Part shown: positions 1 through 8,364 of the stretch, in pieces
Position numbering within the stretch: position 1 is the stretch's first letter
How the letters are laid out: each line of letters starts with the position of its first letter
Assembly (NCBI RefSeq): GCF_030161875.1
Contig: NZ_BSVA01000001.1
Location: forward strand, 1,054,001 to 1,118,000
DNA length: 64,000 nucleotides
Direction: 5' to 3'
Source of the DNA: Homoserinibacter gongjuensis
GTDB taxonomy: Bacteria; Actinomycetota; Actinomycetes; Actinomycetales; Microbacteriaceae
The notes under the pieces: model-generated
Databases searched by the model: none
The model's input: the letters and a program-made list of their open reading frames with translations, nothing else
Told to the model about the DNA's origin: nothing
Position numbers and translations under genes: made by a program

Positions 1-85
1 CCGCAAGAGCGAGGCGTCGACGGGTGATGTCGGCGACCTCACGCGCGAGCGGAGTCGACGCATCGAAGGGGCTGGGGGTGGTCAC
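1..85 (-). CDS. parA: ParA-family chromosome partitioning ATPase, N-terminal fragment
   Basis: Only the first ~28 codons are inside the window; the gene runs off the left edge. The GTG start at 85-83 is preceded by GAGAGG. The peptide (VTTPSPFDASTPLAREVADI...) resembles the N-terminal tail of actinobacterial ParA, which carries a TPLAREV-type segment before the Walker ATPase. The P-loop lies outside the window. ParA works with ParB on parS sites to segregate origins. Identification rests on this tail, the adjacent parS and the usual rsmG-parA-parB order. Confidence 0.7.
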   Translation of the reverse strand, partial: MTTPSPFDASTPLAREVADITRRRLALA

Positions 86-98
86 GAATCCCTCTCGG

Positions 99-114
99 TG
101 TTTCACGTGAAACA
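99..114. promoter_or_regulatory. parS: parS site 1 (ParB binding)
   Basis: TGTTTCACGTGAAACA is a perfect 16-bp palindrome identical to the bacterial parS consensus. It lies just upstream of the parA start, so ParB bound here could also affect parA transcription. Confidence 0.95.
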
Positions 115-262
115 TCGCGGCCGTCGGACCGCGACTCTCCACTGTAATCCAGCCCACCTCCGAAGCAGATTGTCGAGCGGCGTAACCGCACGTGGGCCGA
201 CCCCGTGGCGCCGGTCGAGTAGCGCCGCACCCGCCGTCCGACCACTCACCCGCCCACTCCGT

Positions 263-611
263 GGGTTGAGTAGCGGCGCAGCCGCGTATCGAAACCCCCA
301 AAGCCCCCGCGCCCGAGTACCGGTGCACCGGCCCGCCGCAGGTCGAGCAGCAGCGCACGCGCCCACCCCGCGAGACGAGCAGCGGCACACCCACACACCT
401 CGCGGGCTGAGTAGCGACACACCCCGCACGCCTCGCGGGCTGAGTAGCGACACACCCCGCACGCCCCGCGGGTTGAGTAGCGGCGCAGCCGCGTATCGAA
501 ACCCTAAGTTCCCGCGCCTGAGTACCGGTGCACCGGCCCACCGCCGCAGGTCGAGCGACACACCCGCACACCCCGCGCGTTGAGTAGCGGCGCAGCCGCG
601 TATCGAAACCC
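263..611. repeat. Cluster of palindromic interspersed repeats
   Basis: Three 35-bp copies in the same orientation lie at 263-297, 470-504 and 577-611. Each begins GGGTTGAG (GCGTTGAG in the third) and ends TCGAAACCC, with an inner GC-rich hairpin. Between them are partial copies: two tandem 'GCGGGCTGAGTAGCGACACACCCCGCACGCC'-like units around 395-465, and two units containing ACCGGTGCACCGGCC near 318 and 521. Spacing is irregular, so this is not a CRISPR array. The cluster overlaps the 3' end of the adjacent GIY-YIG gene. Confidence 0.9.
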
Positions 612-900
612 GCTATTCTGCACTCCCCGCTTCTTCCTGCTCAACTCCGGCAGGCGATGCTGCTGGCCGCGGATGAGCGCCTCCCGCTTCGCGCGGGACC
701 AGCCCTGCACCTGCTTCTCCGCGGCGAATGCTTCAGCCACCGAGCCGAACTCCTGGACGTAGACGAGCTCGACCGGCATGCGCCGACTCGTGTAGGCGCC
801 CCCTCCCCGACGCATGCTGCTGCATGCGGGCGTCGAGGTCGCGGGCGGAGCCGACGTAGTAGCTGCCATCAGAGCAGCGGAGCATGTACATGGCGATCAT
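504..900 (-). CDS. GIY-YIG nuclease family protein (single-domain, UPF0213/YhbQ-like)
   Basis: Reading from ATG at 900, the start MIAMYMLRCSDGSYYVGSAR carries the GIY-YIG core (SYY and YVG strands) and the following Arg helix (ARDLDARMQQH). After a one-base excess in a 5-nt run near 799-803 the frame continues with AYTSRRMPVELVYVQEF and the family's KQVQGWSRAKREALI helix. The C-terminus after about residue 95 is encoded by the palindromic repeat at 577-611 and continues to a stop at 504. GIY-YIG domains cut DNA; the role of this small family is poorly defined. Alternative starts exist at 891 and 885. The repeat-encoded tail suggests the repeats inserted at, or travel with, this gene. Confidence 0.75.
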
Positions 901-1056
901 GAGGCGATGATGGCGGGCACGGGGCGGACGTCGTGGCGGGGTGCGACGGAATCGTGGAGAGCTCGTCTCTCTCGCGCTTGTGGAGGAGGCGGGGTGGATC
1001 GGGAGCCGGTCCGAAATCCTGAGTCGAAGCCGACGACGAACGAGAGCTGGCGGCGG

Positions 1057-1165
1057 GGGTTTCGATACGCGCCTGCGGCGCTACTCAACCCGCGGGACGG
1101 AGCGACCTGCGGCGCTACTCAACCCGCGGGATCGAGCGGTGTACGGCGCTGCTCAACCGGCGGGG
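1057..1165. repeat. Inverted copy plus two half copies of the palindromic repeat
   Basis: A full 35-bp copy in opposite orientation lies at 1057-1091 (GGGTTTCGA ... CTACTCAACCC). It is followed by half units containing only the inner stem and CTCAACC end near 1105-1128 and 1139-1162. Otherwise I see no gene in the stretch 901-1251. Confidence 0.85.
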
Positions 1166-1251
1166 AGGAGCGGCGTACGGCGGGCGGTGCGGCGGTCCGA
1201 GCAGCGCGTGGGTCTGCCGCATCGTGAGGAAGATGCGCGCCGCGGGGGGAA

Positions 1252-1267
1252 TGTTTCACGTGAAACG
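1252..1267. promoter_or_regulatory. parS: parS site 2 (one mismatch)
   Basis: TGTTTCACGTGAAACG differs from the consensus palindrome only in the last base. It abuts the 3' end of rsmG. Confidence 0.9.
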
Positions 1268-1892
1268 TCAGGGGCGGGTGGCGCGGAAGACTCGGGTGGG
1301 GTCGGGGACGATGCCCTCGCCGAGAATCTCCACGGTGACGTTCTGCAGCCCGAACTTGCGGATCACCTTCTGCGCCGCCGTGATCTCCTCGTCGACGCGG
1401 GCGCCCTTCATGACGATGAACTCGCCGCCGGGGCGCAGCAGGGGGCCGTCAGCGGCAGCAGCTTGGAGAGGGCCGACACCGCACGTGCGGTCACCTGATC
1501 GAGCGGTTCCCCGAGCTGAGCCTCCTCGGCTCGAGCACGCACCACCTCGACGTTGTCGAGCCCGAGTGCGTCGGCCTCCTCGGTCAGCCAATCGACGCGG
1601 CGCTCCATCGGCTCGATGAGCACCAGTTCCACATCCGGTCGGGCGATCGCGAGCACGAGCCCCGGCAAGCCGGCGCCGCTGCCCACATCCCCCACACGAC
1701 CCGAACGAAGCAGCGGAGCGACGAGCGCCGAGTTCACGACGTGCCGTGACCACAGGCGAGGTAGCTCGAGCGGCCCGATCAGACCACGGGTCTCCCCTCG
1801 CGCGCCAGATCCGCGGTGAACCGTCGCGCGAGTTCGATGTGGTCGCCGAACAGCGGCGCGGCGACCGCGGGCTCCGCCTCCAGCTCGCTCAT
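1268..1892 (-). CDS. rsmG: 16S rRNA (guanine-N7)-methyltransferase RsmG
   Basis: SAM-dependent methyltransferase that modifies G527 (E. coli numbering) of 16S rRNA in the 530 loop. The start is ATG at 1892 (MSELEAEPAV...). The SAM-binding loop reads VGDVGSGAGLPGL, followed by LIEPMERR and a C-terminal VTARAVSAL segment typical of RsmG. Two one-base losses break the frame: CCCC at 1794-1797 and GGGGG at 1441-1445 (plus-strand reading). Restoring one base at each gives an uninterrupted product of about 208 aa, the usual family length. Flanked by parS2 and parS3. Confidence 0.9.
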
Positions 1893-1904
1893 CGCATCCG
1901 CCGA

Positions 1905-1920
1905 TGTTTCACGTGAAACA
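1905..1920. promoter_or_regulatory. parS: parS site 3 (ParB binding)
   Basis: Perfect TGTTTCACGTGAAACA palindrome in the short rsmG-jag gap. Confidence 0.95.
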
Positions 1921-1923
1921 TCG

Positions 1924-2436
1924 CTACTTCGCGGTGATCACCGTGTGACGGTCGCGACCTTCGCCCTCGGACTCCGAGTGGTATCCGCGCTCGCTCACGA
2001 TGTCGTGCACCAACTTGCGCTCGTAGCTCGTCATGGGCGGCAACGACGCGGATGCAGCGCCCGCCTCGATACGCGAGATCGCGTGGTCGACGATCGCCGC
2101 GAGCTCTTCAGCTCGAGCGTCACGTGAACCGCCAATGTCGAGGATGAGCCGCGAGAAGCGGCTCGTCTTGGCCTGCACGGCGAGTCGGGTGAGCTCCTGC
2201 AGCGCCGTCACAGTGTCGGGCTTCGCCAGCAGGTCGAGATTGGATCCGGCCGTGGCCGTCACCGAGAGGTAGGCACGTCCGGCCCGCGCGTCGATGTCGA
2301 TGTCGCCATCGATGTCGGCGATATCGAGCAACTCCTCGATGTAGTCAGCAGCGATATCGCCCTCGTCCACCAAGTCTTGCTCGGAGGGAGCGGTGGGTGC
2401 GTCGGCCTCGATCTGCGTCACGTTCTCGTCGTTCAC
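1924..2436 (-). CDS. jag: Jag/KhpB-type R3H domain RNA-binding protein
   Basis: A protein of 170 aa with a KH-like segment (about residues 30-95, IEELLDIADIDGDIDI...) and a C-terminal R3H motif region (SYERKLVHDIVSERGYHSESEG). Jag/KhpB proteins bind RNA and sit next to yidC in many Gram-positive bacteria. The start is GTG at 2436 and overlaps the yidC stop by four bases (GTGA), indicating translational coupling within the rpmH-rnpA-yidD-yidC-jag-rsmG operon. The N-terminal Jag domain of Firmicutes is absent, as usual in actinobacteria. Confidence 0.9.
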   Translation of the reverse strand: MNDENVTQIEADAPTAPSEQDLVDEGDIAADYIEELLDIADIDGDIDIDARAGRAYLSVTATAGSNLDLLAKPDTVTALQELTRLAVQAKTSRFSRLILDIGGSRDARAEELAAIVDHAISRIEAGAASASLPPMTSYERKLVHDIVSERGYHSESEGEGRDRHTVITAK

Positions 2437-3407
2437 TTTTTGGGTCCCTGCTTCTTGGCGCGGTTCTTGCCCACGGGCTGCTGGCGCTGGGTGGTCACGG
2501 GCTTCGCCGGTGCCTGGTCTTCGACAGCCTCAGCGATCGCGGCCGCGTCATCCGCCATCCGTCCGCGATTGCGCTTAGCGAGTCGTGCCTCACGGGCCAG
2601 CGCCGCCTCGGATCCCGGGGTCGGCATGTTCCGGATGACGAGCGCCTGCTGCACCATCGTCCAGACGTTCGAGGTGAGCCAGTAGAACATGACGCCGATG
2701 GGGAAGGCCAGGCCGGAGAAGAGGAAGACGACCGGGAGGATGTACAGCAGAATGCGCTGCTGCCGGTACATCGGGCTGTTCTTCATCTCGGGCGTCTGGT
2801 TCTTCGACATGATCTGCAGCTGCGTGTAGAACTGCGACGCCGTCATGATCACGATCATCGCGATCGCGATGATCGCGACCGCTGCGTTGCCCTCGTTGAA
2901 GGCATCCACAAGGCTGAACTTCAGCGGAGCCACATCGAACAGCGACGCCTTGCCGAAGTTGTCGGCGAGCTCCTGCGTGAGCAGACCGACGCCGGCCTTG
3001 TCGTTGCGGGCCTCGTTCAGCACCGAGAACAGGCTGAAGAAGATCGGCATCTGGATCAGCAACGGCAGGCACGACGACAGTGGGTTGGTGCCGGCCTTCT
3101 GATACAGCGCCATGGTCTCGCGCTGCATGGCCTCGCGCGAGAACTGGTCCTTCTTGCCACGGTACTTGTCCTGGATCTTCTTGAGCTGCGGCGCGACCTC
3201 GAGCATCTTGCGCTGGCTCTTGATCTGGCGCACGAAGATCGGGATCAGCGCGGCGCGGACGAGCAGCACGAGGCCCACGATCGACAACACCCAGGTGAGG
3301 CCACCGGCCGGGTCCATGCCGAGCTCCGAGAGCAGCCAGTGGAAGCCCACCAGGATCGCCTCGATGACCCACTTGATGGGCCAGAGGATTGTTCCGAAGA
3401 AGTCCAT
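2433..3407 (-). CDS. yidC: YidC/Oxa1-family membrane protein insertase
   Basis: Inserts membrane proteins into the cytoplasmic membrane, alone or with SecYEG. The product is 324 aa, starting MDFFGTILWPIKWVIEAILV. It shows the core of five membrane segments: a first TM at ~5-25, a hairpin loop rich in basic residues (KSQRKMLEVAPQLKKIQDKYRGKKDQF), LIQMPIFFSLFSVLNEAR, and later hydrophobic segments around 170-230. The basic C-terminal tail (KNRAKKQGPKK) resembles the ribosome-binding tail of YidC2-type proteins. It sits between yidD and jag in the conserved origin operon. Confidence 0.95.
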   Translation of the reverse strand: MDFFGTILWPIKWVIEAILVGFHWLLSELGMDPAGGLTWVLSIVGLVLLVRAALIPIFVRQIKSQRKMLEVAPQLKKIQDKYRGKKDQFSREAMQRETMALYQKAGTNPLSSCLPLLIQMPIFFSLFSVLNEARNDKAGVGLLTQELADNFGKASLFDVAPLKFSLVDAFNEGNAAVAIIAIAMIVIMTASQFYTQLQIMSKNQTPEMKNSPMYRQQRILLYILPVVFLFSGLAFPIGVMFYWLTSNVWTMVQQALVIRNMPTPGSEAALAREARLAKRNRGRMADDAAAIAEAVEDQAPAKPVTTQRQQPVGKNRAKKQGPKK

Positions 3408-3416
3408 GCGGCTTGA

Positions 3417-3730
3417 TCAGCCCTTTCCGTGTCCCGCGGCCACGAAGCCGAAACGGGTGAGGTGGTAATGGTCGTGGTGACGGCGCGATTCCGGCACGTC
3501 GTCGATGCCACCCTTTGCCCAGGGGTGGCAGCGCAGGATGCGCCACGCTCCGAGCACGACGCCCTTGATGACGCCATGCTGTTGGATCGCGCCCATGGTG
3601 TACGCGGAGCAACTCGGGTAGTAGCGGCACACGTCGCCGTACAGGGTGAGATCACCGCTCGATATCCGCGCAGGATGGCAACGCACACGTTCCTCGGCAA
3701 CAGCCAGAGGAAGGCTCCGATGTTCCTCAT
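3417..3730 (-). CDS. yidD: YidD-type membrane protein insertion efficiency factor
   Basis: Small membrane-associated protein that helps YidC-dependent insertion. The start [15 protein letters not shown] is read from ATG at 3730. It continues with RGYRAVISP and, after a one-base deletion in the GGG at 3644-3646, [20 protein letters not shown], the family's three-cysteine signature. The repaired length is about 104 aa. The basic, His-rich tail ([15 protein letters not shown]) is typical for actinobacteria. Located between rnpA (5 bp upstream) and yidC. Confidence 0.9.
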
Positions 3731-3734
3731 CGGA

Positions 3735-4064
3735 TCAGTGCGGGTCGAGGATCGCGTGCATCTCGGCGGAGAGACTAGCCCAGTCGCGCTGAGCGGAGCC
3801 GGGGAGTGCACGCACCACCACATCCGAGCCGCGTCCGCCGGCGTCGACGATCGAACGACAGACCGCCCGCATCCGGCGCCGCACGAGATTCCTCTCGACG
3901 GCATTGCCCACCGTCTTGGCGACGATGAACCCGAAACGGGCGGGGTCGGCGGGGTCGCGCTCCACGCGGTAGATGAGCGTGCTGGGCGTCGAGGTGCGCC
4001 GTCCGCGGCGCACGATCGCACGGAAGTCCGAGGGCTTGACCACTCGGTTCGCCCTGGCCAGCAC
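3735..4064 (-). CDS. rnpA: Ribonuclease P protein component
   Basis: Protein subunit of RNase P, which matures tRNA 5' ends together with the catalytic RNA. Its 109 aa include the RNR-type signature region (KTVGNAVERNLVRRRMRAVCR) and an N-terminal RVVKPSDFRAIVRRGRR segment. The start is GTG at 4064, just downstream of rpmH, the near-universal pairing. Confidence 0.95.
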   Translation of the reverse strand: MLARANRVVKPSDFRAIVRRGRRTSTPSTLIYRVERDPADPARFGFIVAKTVGNAVERNLVRRRMRAVCRSIVDAGGRGSDVVVRALPGSAQRDWASLSAEMHAILDPH

Positions 4065-4073
4065 GTCTCTCGA

Positions 4074-4211
4074 CTACGCGGAGAGCTCGGTGCGCCCCTT
4101 GCGACGACGAGCCGCGAGGATGGCGCGGCCGGCGCGCGTGCGCATCCGGAGGCGGAAGCCGTGCTTCTTGGCGCGGCGCCGGTTGTTCGGCTGGAAGGTT
4201 CGCTTGCTCAT
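4074..4211 (-). CDS. rpmH: 50S ribosomal protein L34
   Basis: 45 aa, starting [20 protein letters not shown], a textbook bL34 sequence ending GRTELSA. GGAG lies 7 nt upstream of ATG 4211. First gene of the minus-strand origin operon, transcribed away from dnaA. Confidence 0.97.
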   Translation of the reverse strand: MSKRTFQPNNRRRAKKHGFRLRMRTRAGRAILAARRRKGRTELSA

Positions 4212-4365
4212 GGTGATATCTCCTGGCCCCGGTGTGTGCGGTGACCGGGAAAGAACGGGGTCGGCGATCGGATGCCGACAACCTGTTAAAAATAGGGCCT
4301 CGACCGGCAACGGTCAAACCGTGGTTCACAATAGCCGTCCTCTCTCCACATCCGCCGAGAGAGAG

Positions 4366-4466
4366 TTGTCCACAGGCGGCTATCCACAACTAAGGTGGTC
4401 GCATCTTCCCGCGGGGCTTGACGCCCGTCAGAACCCGTGCGTCTTCGTGCCTGCGCATGTGGACAA
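4366..4466. promoter_or_regulatory. DnaA boxes in the rpmH-dnaA gap
   Basis: The 288-bp divergent gap holds TTGTCCACA at 4366-4374, a CTATCCACA-like site at 4380-4388 and TGTGGACAA (reverse orientation) at 4458-4466, just ahead of dnaA. These 9-mers match the actinobacterial DnaA-box consensus and probably mediate dnaA autoregulation and/or initiation. Confidence 0.75.
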
Positions 4467-4499
4467 CACTGTGAATAACGACCGAGGAACACACGACCG

Positions 4500-5899
4500 A
4501 TGACCGACTCTGGGGACCCGACCAAGGAACTCTGGACCGCCGTTCAGGCGCGACTGTCGACCGACGATCGGATCACTCCGCAGCTCCACGGCTTCATCAA
4601 CCTCGTCGAACCCAAGGGGTGCTCGGCGAGACGATCTACCTCGAGGTGCCCAACGAGCTCACCCGCGGCATGCTCGAGCAGCGCATCCGGGTGCCGCTCA
4701 TGGACGCCCTCGCCGACCTCGATGGCGACGTCACCGGGTTCGCGATCGTGGTCAACCCCGACATCCAGCCCATGCTGCAGCCCGTCGTCGACGACCCCAT
4801 CGAGACCTCGTCGCCCGTCGAGCAGGTGAGCCCGGTGATCGAGCTCGGCCGCCGCAGCGATTCGCGCCTCAACCCGAAGTACAACTTCGACAACTTCGTG
4901 ATCGGCGGATCCAACCGCTTCGCCCACGCGGCCGCGGTCGCCGTGGCCGAGGCGCCGGCCAAGGCCTACAACCCGCTCTTCATCTACGGTGACTCCGGCC
5001 TCGGGAAGACGCACCTGCTGCACGCGATCGGCCACTATGCCGAGAGCCTGTACCCCGGCATCCGCGTTCGCTACGTGAGCTCCGAGGAGTTCACCAACGA
5101 CTTCATCAACTCGATCGCCAACAATCGCGCCTCGGTCTTCCAGTCGCGTTACCGCGAGATCGACATCCTGCTGATCGACGACATCCAGTTCCTGCAGGGC
5201 AAGGACTCCACCCAGGAGGCCTTCTTCCACACCTTCAACACACTGCACGACCACAACAAGCAGGTCGTGATCACGAGTGATCTCGCCCCGAAGCACCTCA
5301 CCGGGTTCGAGGATCGGATGCGGTCGCGCTTCGAGTGGGGACTGATCACGGATGTGCAGGCTCCCGACCTCGAGACCCGCATCGCGATCCTGCGCAAGAA
5401 GGCGCAATCGGAACGGCTGCAGGTGCCGGAGGACATCCTCGAGTACATGGCGACGAAGGTGTCGTCGAACATCCGCGAGCTCGAGGGCACCCTCATCCGC
5501 GTCACTGCCTTCGCGAACCTCAACAAGACGCCCGTCGATCTGGCCCTCGTGCAGACCGTGCTGAAAGACCTCATCACCCTCGATGAGGACAACGTCATCT
5601 CGCCGGTCGACATCATCAATCACACGGCCGACTACTTCAAGCTCTCGGTCGACGACCTCTACGGGTCGTCGCGGTCGCAGGCCGTCGCGACCGCGCGCCA
5701 GATCGCGATGTACCTGTGCCGCGAGATGACGAGCCTCTCGTTGCCGAAGATCGGGCAGCTGTTCGGCAACCGCGATCACACGACCGTCATGTATGCGAAC
5801 AAGAAGATCAGCGAGCTCATGAAGGAGCGCCGCTCGATCTACAACCAGGTCACCGAACTCACCGCCCGCATCAAGCAGGATCAGCGCTACCGTCCGTAG
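4500..5899 (+). CDS. dnaA: Chromosomal replication initiator protein DnaA
   Basis: AAA+ ATPase that opens oriC. Domain I ([20 protein letters not shown]...) is separated from the rest by a one-base loss in GGGG 4616-4619: codons for VEPKG are followed in the next frame by [20 protein letters not shown]. Domain III has Walker [14 protein letters not shown] and Walker [11 protein letters not shown]. Domain IV ends with the DnaA-box reading helix [16 protein letters not shown]. The repaired length is 466 aa. The linker is short, as in Microbacteriaceae. Breakage of an essential gene argues for sequence error. Confidence 0.95.
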
Positions 5900-6292
5900 C
5901 GATCTCGTGCCTCGCGGCCGCGCCCCGCGCACCTGAGAGAAGGCTGTGTGACAGTTGCACAGTCTGTGGAGGGTGCTGTGGATAACTTCCGGATGACATG
6001 TGGACCGCGCCGAGGCCGCATGTGGATAGAGTTTTCGTCGCGGATGGGTTTCCCGACCTCGCGGAGGATTCCATCCGCAACCCACTCACATCTTCCACGG
6101 GTGTAGTTCTCCGACGTCAGCGGGTCAGCGCATACTTATCCACAGATCACACAGGCGTTAAGACGATTATCTCTATAGATCTCTTGCACCTCGTCCGATA
6201 ACCGAGACTGTGGGAGTCCGTGCCAAGATCGTTGGACACGACCGTGCGGGGCACGGCTGTGCAGGCCCTCCCGAGTCAGACAGGAGTGACGC
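5900..6292. other. oriC: Probable oriC (dnaA-dnaN intergenic region)
   Basis: A gene-free 393-bp gap. It contains TGTGGATAA at 5977-5985 and TTATCCACA at 6136-6144 (perfect DnaA boxes in opposite orientation), and near-matches TGTGGACCG (5999) and TGTGGATAG (6021-6029). A relatively AT-rich segment at about 6157-6190 (ttaagacgattatctctatagatc) is the candidate unwinding element. Position between dnaA and dnaN is the standard actinobacterial oriC site. Confidence 0.85.
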
Positions 6293-7441
6293 GTGAAGTT
6301 CCAGGTGAATCGCGACGTCTTCAGCGAGGCCGTGTCGTTCGCGGTCAAACTGCTTCCGCAGCGCACGACGCAGCCCATCCTCAGCGGCGTGCTGCTCGAA
6401 GCGGATGGTGCGACGCTCACACTGTCGTCATTCGATTACGAGGTGTCCAGTCGCACCGAGATCACGGCCGAGGTCGATGACGCGGGCACCGCCCTCGTCT
6501 CCGGCCGGCTGCTCGCCGACATCGCCAGCCGCCTGCCGAACGCCCCTGTCGTGTTCGAGACCGTCGACGGCAAGATCCAGGTGAGCTGCGGTTCCGCGCG
6601 CTTCACGCTCTTGAGCATGCCCGTCGAGGAGTACCCGACCCTTCCTCAGGTGGATGATCAGACCGGTGTCCTGCCTGCCGAGGAGTTCTCGTCGGCCGTG
6701 GCCCAGGTGGCGGTCGCGGCATCCCGTGACGACGTCACCCCCGTGATCACGGGCGTGCAGCTCGAGGTCGGCGAGAACAACCTGTCGCTCGTCGCGACCG
6801 ACCGTTACCGCGTGGCGGTGCGCGAGATCGATTGGGATTCCGGCACCTCGTCGGCCGCCGGCACCACGGCCCTCGTGCCGGCCCGCACCCTGTCGGAGAT
6901 CGGCAAGACCTTCGCTCATTCGGGCACGATCGGCGTCTCGATCGTGCGCAGCGACGACCGCGAACTCATCGCGTTCCGCGCCGACAAGAAGACGGTCACC
7001 TCGCTGCTGATCAAGGGCAACTTCCCGCCCGTGAAGCGGCTCTTCCCTGAGACCGTCGAGAACTACGCGGTGCTCAACACGGCCGAGCTCGTCGAGGCGA
7101 CCCGTCGCGTGTCGCTCGTGCTCGAGCGCGAGGCCGCGCTGCGGTTCAGCTTCTCGGCGACCGAGGGTCTCACCCTCGAGGCCGCGGGGTCGGAACAGGC
7201 TCAGGCATCCGAGACGATCGACGCGCATCTCGTGGGCGATGACACCGTCGTCTCGCTCAAGCCGTCGTTCCTGCTCGATGGCCTGGGGGCCGTGCACTCC
7301 GAGTTCGTGCGCATCTCGTTCACGAAGACCGAGAATCCGAACAAGCCAGGTCCCGTGCTCATCACGAGCCAGTCCTCGCGCGAGGCGCCCGGATCCGACA
7401 ACTACAAGTACCTGCTGCAGCCGAACCTGCTGCTGCGCTGA
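6293..7441 (+). CDS. dnaN: DNA polymerase III beta subunit (sliding clamp)
   Basis: 382 aa, starting VKFQVNRDVFSEAVSFAVKL from GTG 6293 with CAGGAG upstream. The product has the three-domain clamp layout: LLPQRTTQPILSGVLLEADG in domain 1, EFSSAVAQVAVAASRDDVTPVITGV in domain 2 and the domain 3 segment ending YLLQPNLLLR. It encircles DNA and tethers the replicative polymerase. Follows oriC and precedes gnd and recF in the conserved order. Confidence 0.97.
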   Translation: MKFQVNRDVFSEAVSFAVKLLPQRTTQPILSGVLLEADGATLTLSSFDYEVSSRTEITAEVDDAGTALVSGRLLADIASRLPNAPVVFETVDGKIQVSCGSARFTLLSMPVEEYPTLPQVDDQTGVLPAEEFSSAVAQVAVAASRDDVTPVITGVQLEVGENNLSLVATDRYRVAVREIDWDSGTSSAAGTTALVPARTLSEIGKTFAHSGTIGVSIVRSDDRELIAFRADKKTVTSLLIKGNFPPVKRLFPETVENYAVLNTAELVEATRRVSLVLEREAALRFSFSATEGLTLEAAGSEQAQASETIDAHLVGDDTVVSLKPSFLLDGLGAVHSEFVRISFTKTENPNKPGPVLITSQSSREAPGSDNYKYLLQPNLLLR

Positions 7442-7474
7442 GAATCGACCGCGCTTCGCGCGGAGGGAGCATCC

Positions 7475-8359
7475 ATGCACATCGGACTCGTGGGGCTCGG
7501 CCGGATGGGCAACAACATGCGCACCCGGTTGCGCGCCGCCGGCATCGAGGTCACCGGATACGACCCGAACCCCGAGGTCACGGACGTCGCTGATCTCGAG
7601 GCCCTCGCCGCCGCGATTCCCGCCCCGCGCGTCGTCTGGGTGATGGTGCCATCGGGTCCGATCACGACGGGTGTCATCACCGATCTCGCGGGGGTGCTCT
7701 CGGAGGACGATCTCGTGATCGACGGCGGCAACTCCAAGTTCACCGAGGATGCCAAGCACGCCGCTCTCCTCGCCGAGCACGGCATCCACTACGCCGATTG
7801 CGGTGTCTCGGGCGGTATCTGGGGTGCGCAGAACGGCTACGGTCTCATGGCCGGCGGCGACAAGGCCGACATCGAGCGCGCCATGCCGGTGTTCGACGCG
7901 CTACGACCGGAGGGTCCGCGTGCCGAAGGGTTCGTGCACGCGGGCGCCGTCGGCGCGGGGCACTACGCGAAGATGGTGCACAACGGGATCGAGTACGCGC
8001 TCATGCAGGCCTGGGCCGAGGGCTACGAGCTGCTCGATGCGAAGGATGAGCTCATCCACGATGTCACCGGGGTGTTCAAGGCGTGGCAGCGGGGCACCGT
8101 CGTGCGGGGTTGGCTGCTCGAACTGCTCGTGAAGGCCCTCGAGGAGGACCCGGAGTTCACCGACATCGAGGGATACGTCGAGGATTCCGGCGAGGGTCGG
8201 TGGACCGTCGAGGAAGCCCTCAACAACGCGGTGCCGGTGCCGACGATCTCGGCTTCGATCTTCGCCCGGTTCGTGTCGCGCCAGAAGGACTCCCCCGCGA
8301 TGAAGGCGGTCGCGGCCCTGCGCAAGCAGTTCGGCGGGCACGCGGTGCGCAAGGCCTGA
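7475..8359 (+). CDS. gnd: 6-phosphogluconate dehydrogenase, decarboxylating (short GndA type)
   Basis: Converts 6-phosphogluconate to ribulose-5-phosphate with NAD(P) reduction in the pentose phosphate pathway. The 294 aa begin with the Rossmann motif GLVGLGRMGNNM. They then show VIDGGNSKF, the family hallmark GVSGGIWGAQNGYGLMAGG, and the catalytic-lysine helix AKMVHNGIEYALMQ. This short form is standard in actinobacteria, where it is often inserted between dnaN and recF. A 15-bp palindrome (CCGCGCTTCGCGCGG) lies in the dnaN-gnd gap at 7449-7463. Confidence 0.95.
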   Translation: MHIGLVGLGRMGNNMRTRLRAAGIEVTGYDPNPEVTDVADLEALAAAIPAPRVVWVMVPSGPITTGVITDLAGVLSEDDLVIDGGNSKFTEDAKHAALLAEHGIHYADCGVSGGIWGAQNGYGLMAGGDKADIERAMPVFDALRPEGPRAEGFVHAGAVGAGHYAKMVHNGIEYALMQAWAEGYELLDAKDELIHDVTGVFKAWQRGTVVRGWLLELLVKALEEDPEFTDIEGYVEDSGEGRWTVEEALNNAVPVPTISASIFARFVSRQKDSPAMKAVAALRKQFGGHAVRKA

Positions 8360-8364
8360 GGGTC

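Noticed and set aside
263..611. CRISPR array
   Set aside because: Repeats are palindromic with irregular spacing, partial copies and non-unique intervals; no cas genes.
7475..8359. gnd between dnaN and recF as an unusual insertion
   Set aside because: This arrangement is common in actinobacterial origin regions.
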